Source of the DNA: Pseudogulbenkiania ferrooxidans 2002
GTDB taxonomy: Bacteria; Pseudomonadota; Gammaproteobacteria; Burkholderiales; Chromobacteriaceae
Reading direction: 5' to 3'
Length of the DNA stretch: 64,000 nt
Assembly (NCBI RefSeq): GCF_000174355.1
Contig: NZ_ACIS01000001.1
Span: forward strand, 1-64,000
Of this stretch, positions 56,627 to 64,000 are shown one piece after another. The notes beneath the pieces are model-generated. The model was not told the DNA's origin, ran no database searches, and was given only the letters and a program-made list of their open reading frames with translations. Numbering within the stretch: position 1 is the stretch's first letter; the number at the start of each line of letters is the position of its first letter. A program made the position numbers and the translations under genes.

Positions 56627-57655
56627 ATGCGCATCGGACCGTACACCCTGAAGAACCGGCTCATCGTCGCGCCCATGGCCGGGGTGACGGACCGCCCGTT
56701 CCGCATGCTGTGCAAGCGACTGGGGGCGGGGATGGCGGTATCCGAGATGATCACCTCCAACAAGGCCTTGTGGACCACCGCCAAGACCTTGCGCCGCGCC
56801 AATCACGACGGCGAGGTGGAGCCGATCTCGGTGCAGATCGCCGGCGCCGATCCGGCGCAGATGGCGGCGGCGGCGCGCCTCAACGTCGAGCAGGGCGCGC
56901 AGATCATCGACATCAACATGGGCTGCCCGGCCAAGAAGGTGTGCAACGTCGCCGCCGGCTCCGCGCTGTTGCGCGACGAGGCGCTGGTGGGGCGCATCCT
57001 CGAGGCCGTGGTGCAGGCGGTGGACGTGCCGGTGACCTTGAAGACCCGTACCGGCTGGAGCCGCGAACACAAGACCGCGCTCAGGGTGGCGCGCCTGGCC
57101 GAAGACTGCGGCATCGCCGCGCTGGCGCTGCACGGCCGCACGCGCGAGGACATGTACCACGGCGCGGCGGAGTACGACACCATCCGCGCCGTGAAGCAGG
57201 CGATTTCGATCCCGCTGATCGCCAACGGCGACATCGACTCGCCGCAGCGGGCGCGCCAGGTGCTCGACTACACCGGCGCCGACGCCATCATGATCGGCCG
57301 CGCCGCGCAGGGGCGGCCGTGGATTTTCCGCGAGATCCAGCATTACCTCGAAACCGGTGAAACCCTGCCGGCGCCGACGGTGGCGGAAATCCGCCAGCTG
57401 CTGCTGGAGCACCTGGACGAGCTGTACGGTTTTTACGGCGAGTACTCCGGCTGCCGCATCGCGCGCAAGCACATCGCCTGGTACACGCGCGGCCTGCGCG
57501 GCTCCAACGAGTTCCGCCAGGCGATGTACCGCCTGGAAGACACCGCAGGGCAGCGCGCCGCGGTGGCGGATTACTTCGACCGGCTGGCCGGCGCCTCCGA
57601 GCGCCTCGAGTACGTGGAAGCCATGGGGGGCGCGGACCTGGCCCTGGCGGGCTGA
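56627..57655 (+). CDS. dusB: tRNA-dihydrouridine synthase B
   Basis: 342 aa. MRIGPYTLKNRLIVAPMAGVTDRPFR matches the DusB opening; FMN site and catalytic Cys in INMGCPAKKVCNVAAGSALL, KTRTGWSREH, ALHGRTREDMYHG and IANGDIDSP follow. Start at ATG 56627; a TTG four codons earlier (56615) is an alternative. Followed by fis, the conserved dusB-fis pair. Confidence 0.94.
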   Translation: MRIGPYTLKNRLIVAPMAGVTDRPFRMLCKRLGAGMAVSEMITSNKALWTTAKTLRRANHDGEVEPISVQIAGADPAQMAAAARLNVEQGAQIIDINMGCPAKKVCNVAAGSALLRDEALVGRILEAVVQAVDVPVTLKTRTGWSREHKTALRVARLAEDCGIAALALHGRTREDMYHGAAEYDTIRAVKQAISIPLIANGDIDSPQRARQVLDYTGADAIMIGRAAQGRPWIFREIQHYLETGETLPAPTVAEIRQLLLEHLDELYGFYGEYSGCRIARKHIAWYTRGLRGSNEFRQAMYRLEDTAGQRAAVADYFDRLAGASERLEYVEAMGGADLALAG

Positions 57656-57691
57656 GACCGCGCTCAGACAACTGACGACAGAACAACAACC

Positions 57692-57928
57692 ATGCAGAAC
57701 AACGATCACATTTCCCAGTCGGTACGGCTGGCCATGGAGCAATACTTCCGCGATCTCGACGGCGAGGTGCCCTCGGCCATCTACGACATGGTGCTGGCCT
57801 GCGTGGAGAGGCCCCTGCTCGAGGTGGTGCTGTCGCACACCCAGGGCAACCAGACGCGCGCGGCGGAGTTGCTGGGGCTCAACCGCAACACGCTGCGCAA
57901 GAAAATGAAGAGTTACGACCTGATCTAG
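57692..57928 (+). CDS. fis: nucleoid protein Fis
   Basis: 78 aa, slightly shorter than E. coli Fis (98). The C-terminal helix-turn-helix [24 protein letters not shown] is intact, with the dimer helices ahead of it. Fis bends DNA and activates rRNA promoters. Downstream of dusB by 36 nt and closed by a hairpin terminator. Confidence 0.93.
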   Translation: MQNNDHISQSVRLAMEQYFRDLDGEVPSAIYDMVLACVERPLLEVVLSHTQGNQTRAAELLGLNRNTLRKKMKSYDLI

Positions 57929-57933
57929 AATGG

Positions 57934-57976
57934 GAAAGCAGGCCACCCTCACCGGGCGCCTGCTTTCGGATTTTTA
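57934..57976 (+). terminator. terminator/attenuator between fis and purH
   Basis: GAAAGCAGG (57934-57942) / CCTGCTTTC (57959-57967) stem, then GGATTTTTATG; 27 nt before the purH ATG. Confidence 0.75.
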
Positions 57977-58002
57977 TGACTTCCTTGAGTGGTAGATTAA
58001 CG

Positions 58003-59580
58003 ATGACCAAGATCGAACGTGCGCTGATCAGCGTTTCCGACAAGACCGGCGTTCTCGAATTCGCCCAGACCCTGGCCGGCTTCGGCGTGCATATCCTGTC
58101 GACCGGCGGCACCGCCAAGCTGCTGGCCGAAGCCGGCGTGCCGGTGACCGAAGTGTCCGACTACACCGGCTTCCCCGAGATGCTGGACGGCCGCGTCAAG
58201 ACGCTGCATCCGAAAGTGCACGGCGGCATCCTCGGCCGACGCGATCTGCCCGAGCACGTGGCCAAGATGGCCGAACACGGCATCGGCAACATCGACCTGG
58301 TGTGTGTCAACCTGTACCCGTTCGAAGCCACCATCGCCAACCCGGACTGCCCGCTGGAAGACGCCATCGAGAACATCGACATCGGCGGCCCGACCATGGT
58401 GCGCTCCGCCGCCAAGAACTGGGCGCACGTCGCCATCGTCACCGACGCGGCCGACTACGCCACCCTGGCCGACGAACTGAAGGCCAACGACGGCCAGCTG
58501 TCCAAAGCCACCCGCTTCGAGCTGGCCAAGAAGGCGTTCACCCACACCGCGGCCTACGACGGCGCCATCTCCAACTACCTGACCAGCCTGGCCGCCGGCT
58601 CGCTGGCCGGGGTGCCGGAACGCACCGCCTTCCCGAACCGCCTGAACACCCAGTTCGTCAAGGTGCAGGACATGCGCTACGGTGAGAACCCGCACCAGGC
58701 CGCCGCCTTCTACCGCGACCTCGACCCGGCCGCCGGCTCCATCGCCAACTACCGCCAGCTGCAGGGCAAGGAACTGTCCTACAACAACATCGCCGATTCC
58801 GACGCGGCGTGGGAAGCGGTGAAGACCTTCGAGCAGCCGGCCTGCGTCATCGTCAAGCACGCCAACCCGTGCGGCGTGGCCGTCGCGGCCGACCCGCTCA
58901 CCGCCTACCGCCTGGCCTTCGCCACCGACACCACCTCGGCCTTCGGCGGCATCATCGCCTTCAACCGCCCGGTCGACGCCGAAACCGTGGAAGCCGTGAC
59001 CGGCCAGTTCCTCGAAGTGCTGATCGCCCCGGCCTTCAGCGACGAGGCCAAGGCCGTCATCGCCGCCAAGAAGAACGTGCGCGTGCTGGAGATTCCGCTG
59101 GAAGCCGGCGCCAACCGCTTCGAACTGAAGCGTGTCGGCGGCGGCGTGCTGGTGCAGACCCCGGACATCCGCAACGTCGGCCTGGACGAGCTCAAGGTGG
59201 TGACCAAGCGCGCCCCGACCGAGCAGGAAATGAGCGACCTGCTGTTCGCCTGGCGCGTCGCCAAGTACGTCAAGTCCAACGCCATCGTGTTCTGCAAGAA
59301 TGGCCAGACCGCCGGTATCGGCGCCGGCCAGATGAGCCGTGTGGACTCCACCCGCATCGCCGCGCGCAAGGCGCAGGACGCCGGCCTGACGCTGCAGGGC
59401 GCGGTGGCCTCGTCGGACGCCTTCTTCCCGTTCCGCGACGGCATCGACGTCATCGCCGAGCAGGGCATCAAGGCCATCATCCAGCCGGGCGGTTCGATGC
59501 GCGACGAGGAAGTGTTCGCCGCCGCCGACGAGCATGGCATCGCCATGGTGCTGACCGGTGTGCGCCACTTCCGCCACTGA
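58003..59580 (+). CDS. purH: bifunctional AICAR formyltransferase / IMP cyclohydrolase
   Basis: 525 aa. IMPCH domain: [39 protein letters not shown] and [29 protein letters not shown] domain: [13 protein letters not shown], the catalytic [21 protein letters not shown] and the ending [13 protein letters not shown]...[15 protein letters not shown]. Last two steps of IMP synthesis. Start ATG 58003 by similarity. Confidence 0.96.
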   Translation: MTKIERALISVSDKTGVLEFAQTLAGFGVHILSTGGTAKLLAEAGVPVTEVSDYTGFPEMLDGRVKTLHPKVHGGILGRRDLPEHVAKMAEHGIGNIDLVCVNLYPFEATIANPDCPLEDAIENIDIGGPTMVRSAAKNWAHVAIVTDAADYATLADELKANDGQLSKATRFELAKKAFTHTAAYDGAISNYLTSLAAGSLAGVPERTAFPNRLNTQFVKVQDMRYGENPHQAAAFYRDLDPAAGSIANYRQLQGKELSYNNIADSDAAWEAVKTFEQPACVIVKHANPCGVAVAADPLTAYRLAFATDTTSAFGGIIAFNRPVDAETVEAVTGQFLEVLIAPAFSDEAKAVIAAKKNVRVLEIPLEAGANRFELKRVGGGVLVQTPDIRNVGLDELKVVTKRAPTEQEMSDLLFAWRVAKYVKSNAIVFCKNGQTAGIGAGQMSRVDSTRIAARKAQDAGLTLQGAVASSDAFFPFRDGIDVIAEQGIKAIIQPGGSMRDEEVFAAADEHGIAMVLTGVRHFRH

Positions 59581-59600
59581 GCGCGGCGAACCACGAGAAA

Positions 59601-59612
59601 GGTTGGCCGAAG
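59601..59612 (+). repeat. DUS-like repeat copy, purH-pagP intergenic
   Basis: GGTTGGCCGAAG, exact 12-mer. Part of a perfect 22-bp palindrome (59604-59625) whose other half carries CTTCGGCC. Confidence 0.88.
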
Positions 59613-59625
59613 CGCGCTTCGGCCA
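59604..59625. repeat. 22-bp palindrome spanning the pagP start region
   Basis: Perfect palindrome centred at 59614/59615 (TGGCCGAAGCG and its complement). It lies between the purH stop and the pagP ATG and occupies the place where a Shine-Dalgarno would be. Confidence 0.85.
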
Positions 59626-59628
59626 CAC

Positions 59629-60180
59629 ATGACCGCCATGAGCCGCTCCGTCCTGTTCACCCTGCTGCTGGCCAGCGCCGTCCCGGCCTGGGGCTGCAGT
59701 GACGGCGACGGCTGGCTCGACGCGGCCTGCCGCCGCGTCGATCAGGTGTGGCAACAAGGGCAGGGCGAGGTCTACCTGCCCGGCTACGCCTACCACCTGC
59801 GCAGCGCCTACCGGCCGGAGAAGATCGACTCGTTCAACGAACAGGCCTGGGGTTTCGGTCTGGGGCGTGGCCTGGTCGACGACGACGGCGACTGGCACGG
59901 CCTCTACGCCATGGCCTTTCTCGACTCGCACAACGATCTCGAGCCGATCGCCGGCTACGCCTACCAGAGCCGGCACCACTTCAGCGAGAACTGGCAGGCC
60001 GGGCTCGGTTTCACCGCCTTCCTCACCTCGCGCTCGGACACCCTGCATTACTTCCCGGTGCCGGGCGTGCTGCCGCTGGCGTCGGTGCAGTACAAGCGGC
60101 TGGCGTTGATGGGGACCTACATCCCCGGCGGCAAAGGCAACGGCAACGTGGTCTTCCTGTTCGCCCGTTACGGTTTTTGA
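59629..60180 (+). CDS. pagP: lipid A palmitoyltransferase PagP
   Basis: 183 aa. Signal peptide (about residues 1-22), then PagP blocks YLPGYAYHLRSAY (catalytic His), EKIDSFNEQAWGFGLGRG, WHGLYAMAFLDSHND (catalytic Asp-Ser) and EPIAGYAYQ; outer-membrane C-terminal VFLFARYGF ends in Phe. It adds palmitate to lipid A. ATG 59638 is an alternative start and neither has a clear ribosome binding site. Its place between purH and purD is unusual. Confidence 0.9.
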   Translation: MTAMSRSVLFTLLLASAVPAWGCSDGDGWLDAACRRVDQVWQQGQGEVYLPGYAYHLRSAYRPEKIDSFNEQAWGFGLGRGLVDDDGDWHGLYAMAFLDSHNDLEPIAGYAYQSRHHFSENWQAGLGFTAFLTSRSDTLHYFPVPGVLPLASVQYKRLALMGTYIPGGKGNGNVVFLFARYGF

Positions 60181-60183
60181 GTG

Positions 60184-60203
60184 TGCCCGGCCTGGTCCGG
60201 GCA
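60184..60203 (+). terminator. hairpin between pagP and purD
   Basis: TGCCCGG / CCGGGCA with a 6-nt loop; no T run, so possibly an attenuator or mRNA stabiliser. Confidence 0.4.
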
Positions 60204-60231
60204 CCGTCATTGAAAGATTGAGGAAACACAG

Positions 60232-61512
60232 ATGAAAGTGATGGTTATCGGTTCCGGCGGGCGCGAACACGCCCTGGCCTGGCGTATCGCCAAGTCGCCG
60301 CGCGTGTCCAAGGTATTCGTCGCGCCCGGCAACGCCGGCACCGAACTCGACCCACACCTGACCAACGTGGCGATCAGCGCGATTCCGGAGCTGATCGCCT
60401 TCGTCAAGCAGGAGAAGATCGAGCTCACCGTGGTCGGTCCGGAAGCGCCGCTGGCCGCCGGCGTGGTCGACGCCTTCCGCGCCGAAGGGCTGAAGATCTT
60501 CGGCCCGACCCAGTACGCCGCGCAGCTGGAAAGCTCCAAGGACTTCGCCAAGGCGTTCATGAAGCGCCACGGCATCCCCACCGCCGGCTACGAGACCTTC
60601 ACCGACGCCGCCGCGGCGCACGCCTACGTCGACGGCAAGGGTGCGCCGATCGTGATCAAGGCCGACGGTCTGGCCGCCGGCAAGGGCGTGGTGGTGGCGC
60701 TGACGCTGGACGAGGCGCACGCCGCCATCGACGACATGCTGGTCGGCAACAAGATGGGCAGCGCCGGTGCCCGCGTGGTGATCGAGGACTTCCTGGAAGG
60801 CGAGGAAGCCAGCTTCATCGTCATGGTCGACGGCGAGCACGTGCTGGCCATGGCCACCAGCCAGGACCACAAGCGCCTCAAGGACAACGACGAGGGCCCC
60901 AACACCGGCGGCATGGGCGCCTACAGCCCGGCACCGGTGGTGACCCCGGACGTGCACGCGCGCGTGATGCGCGAGATCATTCTGCCGACGGTGCAGGGCA
61001 TGAAGAAGGACGGTCACGAGTACACCGGCTTCCTCTACGCCGGGCTGATGATCGACCAGGACGGCAATCCGTTCACCATCGAGTTCAACTGCCGCTTCGG
61101 CGACCCGGAAACCCAGCCGATCATGGCGCGCCTGAAGTCCGACTTCACCGTGCTGCTTGAGGCCGGCGTCAACGGCCAGCTCGACCGCGTCGAGGCGGAG
61201 TGGGACCGGCGCGTGGCGCTGGGTGTGGTGCTGGCGGCCGAAGGCTACCCGGAAAGCCCGCGCAAGGGCGACCTGATCGACGGCCTGTCCAAGGCCAGCG
61301 ACGACGACGCTGTAGTGTTCCACGCCGGTACGGCGTTCGACGGCGAAGGCCGCGTGGTCACCAACGGCGGTCGCGTGCTGTGCGTGGTGGGCCTGGGCGA
61401 CAGCGTGCGCATGGCGCAGGGCAAGGCCTACGCCGTGGCCGACCAGATCCGCTTCGCCGGCAAGCAGCTGCGTCGCGACATCGGCAGCAAGGCGTTGCAC
61501 CGGCGCGGCTGA
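60232..61512 (+). CDS. purD: phosphoribosylamine--glycine ligase
   Basis: 426 aa. MKVMVIGSGGREHALAWRI, ATP-grasp elements IKADGLAAGKGVVVA, DHKRLKDNDEGPNTGGMGAYSPAP, and FNCRFGDPETQPIM are the PurD core. Second step of purine synthesis. ATG follows GAGGAAACACAG. It lies downstream of purH and pagP, with an associated hairpin between. Confidence 0.96.
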   Translation: MKVMVIGSGGREHALAWRIAKSPRVSKVFVAPGNAGTELDPHLTNVAISAIPELIAFVKQEKIELTVVGPEAPLAAGVVDAFRAEGLKIFGPTQYAAQLESSKDFAKAFMKRHGIPTAGYETFTDAAAAHAYVDGKGAPIVIKADGLAAGKGVVVALTLDEAHAAIDDMLVGNKMGSAGARVVIEDFLEGEEASFIVMVDGEHVLAMATSQDHKRLKDNDEGPNTGGMGAYSPAPVVTPDVHARVMREIILPTVQGMKKDGHEYTGFLYAGLMIDQDGNPFTIEFNCRFGDPETQPIMARLKSDFTVLLEAGVNGQLDRVEAEWDRRVALGVVLAAEGYPESPRKGDLIDGLSKASDDDAVVFHAGTAFDGEGRVVTNGGRVLCVVGLGDSVRMAQGKAYAVADQIRFAGKQLRRDIGSKALHRRG

Positions 61513-61526
61513 GAACGGTGCGCTTG

Positions 61527-61606
61527 TGGATAAAGCGACGGCACGCTCCAATTCCGGCCCTGTGATGCTCGCCGCACCATGTGTACGGCGGCATCGTTAC
61601 TCGCCT
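61527..61606. repeat. hairpin-bearing intergenic element A (after purD)
   Basis: GTGGATAAAGCGAC then a GATGC-CGCCG / CGGCGGCATC hairpin around 61564-61595. Shares order and much wording with element B (44411-44491). The rest of the spacer to 61702 shows nothing recognised. Confidence 0.4.
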
Positions 61607-61702
61607 CTTTGGGGCGAACCGGCTTTAGCGCCGCGGCCCTGAGCACAGGGAATCCTTGTGGGAGGGTTTCTTTCACAAGCCATACCTGCTCCAAGGCATT
61701 AG

Positions 61703-61727
61703 ACGGCACCCTCGGGTGCCGTTTTTC
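61703..61727 (+). terminator. rho-independent terminator downstream of purD
   Basis: ACGGCACC / GGTGCCGT stem, 4-nt loop, then TTTTT. Confidence 0.88.
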
Positions 61728-61784
61728 ATTGGCAGCGCCGCGCCATGGGCCATACTGAATCATCCGTGGAAACAGGAGCATATC

Positions 61785-62513
61785 ATGGCCCGTCGCTACC
61801 TGATCGCCGTCCTGTGTGCGCTGTTCGCCCTGACCGGCCATGCCGGCGCCGCTCCCAAACCCTTGCGCGTGCTCACCGAGTCGTACCCTCCCTACAACAT
61901 GAGCGCCAAGAACGGCAGCGTGGTGGGACTGTCGACCGATATCGTGCGTGAGATGATGAAACGCGCCCGCGTGCCCTACACCATCGAGCTGCAGCCGTGG
62001 GTGTGGGCCTTCACCAACGCGCGCGACAATCCCGCCACCTGCGTCTACTCCACCACCCGCAGCGAGGATCGCGAGGCGCAGTTCAAGTGGGTCGGACCGC
62101 TGGTCGACAACCCCTGGGTGCTGTTCGCGCGCAACGACGACACGCGCCCGGTGCGCGCACTGGAAGACGTCCGCCCCTACCTCTTGGGCGGCTACGTCGG
62201 CGATGCCACCGCCCAGTTCCTGATGAGCAACGGCTACCGCGTCGAACTGGTGCCGGCCGACATACTCAACATGCGCAAGCTGGCCGACGGCCGCATCGAC
62301 TACTGGGCCACCGGCAAGTACCAGGGCGCGTATCTCGCGGCACAGCAGAAGCAGGTCGGCATCCACCCGGTGCTCACCTTCAAGACGGTGCAGCTCTATC
62401 TCGCCTGCAACAAGTCTACCGACGACGCGCTGATCCAGAAGCTCAACACCAGCCTCGGCGGTATGCGCGAGGAAGGCGTGATACAGAAGATCGTCGACCG
62501 CTACCTGCATTGA
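61785..62513 (+). CDS. periplasmic solute-binding protein (SBP_bac_3 type)
   Basis: 242 aa. Signal peptide to about residue 22 (ALTGHAGA). PLRVLTESYPPYNMSAKNGSVVGLSTDIVREMMKRA and GGMREEGVIQKIVDRY are family 3 SBP elements usual for amino-acid ABC systems. No permease or ATPase gene adjoins it, so it may be an orphan SBP or serve a distant transporter. ATG follows AGGAGCATATC. Confidence 0.85.
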   Translation: MARRYLIAVLCALFALTGHAGAAPKPLRVLTESYPPYNMSAKNGSVVGLSTDIVREMMKRARVPYTIELQPWVWAFTNARDNPATCVYSTTRSEDREAQFKWVGPLVDNPWVLFARNDDTRPVRALEDVRPYLLGGYVGDATAQFLMSNGYRVELVPADILNMRKLADGRIDYWATGKYQGAYLAAQQKQVGIHPVLTFKTVQLYLACNKSTDDALIQKLNTSLGGMREEGVIQKIVDRYLH

Positions 62514-62595
62514 AGCGGCCGGGTTTTGCGGGACGCCGCCGCCGGGGCGGCGGCGGCTCTGCTAGAATGGCGCTTTTGCCGTCACCCCCATCGTC

Positions 62596-63195
62596 ATGAG
62601 TCGTCCTCTTACCCCGCCGCGTGGGCGCCGGGCCTTGCCGCGCCTGCCCGCCGTTGCGCTGTTGCGGAGGGCCAGGGCTGTGCTGCAGCAGGGCGGTGTG
62701 CTGGCCTATTCCACCGAATCCTGTTTCGGCCTGGGGTGCGATCCGTTCAATGTTGCAGCGATCCGCCGCGTGCTGGCGCTCAAGGCACGCCCCAACCACA
62801 AGGGCCTGATCGTGATTGCCGCCTCGCTGGCGCAGGTGCGTCCGCTGATCCGCCCGTTGTCGGCGGCCGAGGAAGCGGAACTTGCCCGCTACTGGCCTGG
62901 TCCTTATACCTTTTTGCTGCCGGCCTCGCCGCGCGTCCCGCCGCTGCTGCGCGGGCGGCACGACAAGATCGCGGTGCGGGTGACCGCGCACGGCGAGGCG
63001 GCGGCGCTGTGCCGCGCGCTGGGGACGGCGCTGGTGTCGACCTCGGCCAACCGCGCCGGGCAGACGTCGCTGAAAACCGCACAAGCCTGCCGCCGCGCCT
63101 TCGGTGCCGCGGTCTTGACGTTGCCGGGACGCATCGGCGGCAGCCGCCGTCCCTCCACCATCATCGATTTTGAAACCGGCCGCGTGCTCCGCTGA
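62596..63195 (+). CDS. tsaC: threonylcarbamoyl-AMP synthase, TsaC/YrdC type
   Basis: 199 aa. GGVLAYSTESCFGLGCDPFN, VLALKARPNHKGLIVIAASLAQ, YWPGPYTFLLPA, KIAVRVTAHG and STSANRAGQ are the YrdC/Sua5 core, including the Lys-Arg region KARPNHKG. It makes TC-AMP for t6A modification of tRNA at position 37. Its single-domain length is TsaC-like rather than Sua5. Confidence 0.92.
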   Translation: MSRPLTPPRGRRALPRLPAVALLRRARAVLQQGGVLAYSTESCFGLGCDPFNVAAIRRVLALKARPNHKGLIVIAASLAQVRPLIRPLSAAEEAELARYWPGPYTFLLPASPRVPPLLRGRHDKIAVRVTAHGEAAALCRALGTALVSTSANRAGQTSLKTAQACRRAFGAAVLTLPGRIGGSRRPSTIIDFETGRVLR

Positions 63196-63228
63196 AGCGC
63201 ACGCGCCGTTTGTAACGAGGAACTAGCT

Positions 63229-63897
63229 TTGCAACCGATTTCTTTCATGAGCCTGATCCTGAACGCCAGCCTGGTGGTGCAACTGGTCATGCTGGGGCTG
63301 GCGCTGCTGTCGGTGCTGTCGTGGACGCTGATCATCAGCAAGCTCGGCACGCTGCGCTCGGCACGGCGCCACAGCGAAAGCTTCGAGCAGAATTTCTGGG
63401 GCGGCACCGACCTCAACCGGCTGTACGAGGATGCACGCCAGCAGGGCGACACCGTCGGCATGGAGCGCATCTTCCAGTCCGGCTTCGCCGAGTTCCTCAA
63501 GCAGCGCGGCCGTAGCGGCGCCGAGCTGTCCGACATCATGGACGGGGCGCGCCGCGCCATGCGCGCCGCCGCCCAGCGCGAGCTCGACCGCCTCGACAGC
63601 CACACTTCGTTCCTCGCCACGGTCGGTTCGGTGAGCCCCTACATCGGCCTGTTCGGCACGGTGTGGGGCATCATGCACGCCTTCATCGGCCTCGGTAACG
63701 CCGGCCAGGCGACGCTGTCGACGGTGGCGCCCGGCATCGCCGAGGCGCTGGTGGCCACCGCCATCGGCCTGTTCGCGGCGATTCCGGCGGTGGTGGCTTA
63801 CAACCGCTTCGCCGCCGACGTCGACCGCCTGGCGTCGCGCTTCGACACCTTCATGGAAGAGTTCTCCAACATCCTGCAGCGTCTCGCCACGCGCTGA
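63229..63897 (+). CDS. tolQ: TolQ (Tol-Pal proton channel subunit)
   Basis: 222 aa, MotA/TolQ/ExbB family with three membrane helices (about 8-36, 135-160, 168-195). SLILNASLVVQLVMLGLALLSVLSW and TVGSVSPYIGLFGTVWGIMHAF are TolQ-specific. TTG start at 63229 follows CGAGGA; ATG 63247 is the alternative. tolR is expected downstream, but the first 103 bases after the stop contain only hairpins and a repeat copy. Confidence 0.85.
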   Translation: MQPISFMSLILNASLVVQLVMLGLALLSVLSWTLIISKLGTLRSARRHSESFEQNFWGGTDLNRLYEDARQQGDTVGMERIFQSGFAEFLKQRGRSGAELSDIMDGARRAMRAAAQRELDRLDSHTSFLATVGSVSPYIGLFGTVWGIMHAFIGLGNAGQATLSTVAPGIAEALVATAIGLFAAIPAVVAYNRFAADVDRLASRFDTFMEEFSNILQRLATR

Positions 63898-63915
63898 GAA
63901 CCTGCCCGCGATACC

Positions 63916-63949
63916 GGCTTCGGCCTAGCCGCCAAGGTTGGCCGAAGCC
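63916..63949 (+). terminator. hairpin with a DUS-like arm after tolQ
   Basis: GGCTTCGGCC (63916-63925) / GGCCGAAGCC (63940-63949), 14-nt loop. A second hairpin CTGTTCGC / GCGAACAG (63951-63970) follows. No T run, so termination is uncertain. Confidence 0.5.
63936..63947 (+). repeat. DUS-like repeat copy, after tolQ
   Basis: GGTTGGCCGAAG, exact 12-mer, 38 nt past the tolQ stop. Confidence 0.88.
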
Positions 63950-64000
63950 ACTGTTCGCCTGCGCGAACAGTCTTGTCGCGTCCACCTGCCTTGTATTTCG

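Noticed and set aside
58122-58132. GCTGGCCGAAG in purH as a repeat copy
   Set aside because: One mismatch in the core; CTGGCCGA is common in GC-rich LAE codons, so it is uninformative.

Overview
The window is a GC-rich (roughly two-thirds G+C) bacterial chromosome segment. Gene content and order (leuS-lptE-holA, dusB-fis-purH, a pyruvate dehydrogenase operon whose E3 carries its own lipoyl domain, tamA-tamB, zapA-6S RNA-fau) point to a betaproteobacterium, most likely of the Chromobacteriaceae (Neisseriales). The family is inferred from gene content, not measured.

Layout. 1-430: end of an rRNA operon (23S tail, 5S, terminator). 580-4480: rfaE2, birA, coaX and a SPOR protein in an overlapping run, then a YoaK-type membrane protein. 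4576-8966: Tat-exported PhoX phosphatase, agmatinase and a secreted protein of unknown function. 8996-12137: cobalamin nucleotide-loop genes cobS-cobC-cobT (minus), with cobU divergent. 12170-13538: TIGR02449-type protein, zapA, 6S RNA, fau. 13585-14276: three tiny lipoprotein-like genes. 14557-16846: EVE protein, TauE/SafE permease, proline iminopeptidase. 17085-21409: leuS, lptE, holA. 21627-25708: lytic transglycosylase, YidB-like protein, YcnI-like protein behind a Fur-like site, rlmH, rsfS, nadD; nadD overlaps a beta carbonic anhydrase. 26406-33488: a long minus-strand run pxpB-pxpC-pxpA-DUF1445-MFS-accB-accC-GNAT with a divergent MarR-type regulator. 34413-38237: a persulfide/sulfur module (Blh-like dioxygenase, BigR/SqrR-like repressor, PmpA, PmpB, SulP). 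38294-46386: BepA-like protease and aceE-aceF-lpdA. 46815-55929: DUF3079 protein, tamA-tamB, and a Cache-PAS-GGDEF-EAL protein. 56034-64000: RNase P RNA, dusB-fis, purH-pagP-purD, a solute-binding protein, tsaC and tolQ.

Most of this is housekeeping. The outstanding feature is not a gene. The 12-mer GGTTGGCCGAAG (or its complement) occurs 13 times exactly, and its 11-base core GTTGGCCGAAG 18 times, scattered on both strands. It is over-represented between genes. Several copies form hairpins as inverted pairs, at least one shaped like a rho-independent terminator. Copies inside genes are read with codons that look unusual for this GC-rich DNA (AGG, TTG, GCT). This is how a DNA uptake sequence behaves in Neisseria, but the motif is unrelated to the Neisseria family and lacks its CTG core. 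It may mark an undescribed self-DNA recognition system.

A second unusual structure is a 121-bp tandem duplication of the accC start region. It creates two 43-codon upstream ORFs, each ending across the next copy of the start codon. The association of accB-accC with the 5-oxoprolinase genes rather than with prmA suggests a dedicated biotin carboxylase/BCCP pair.
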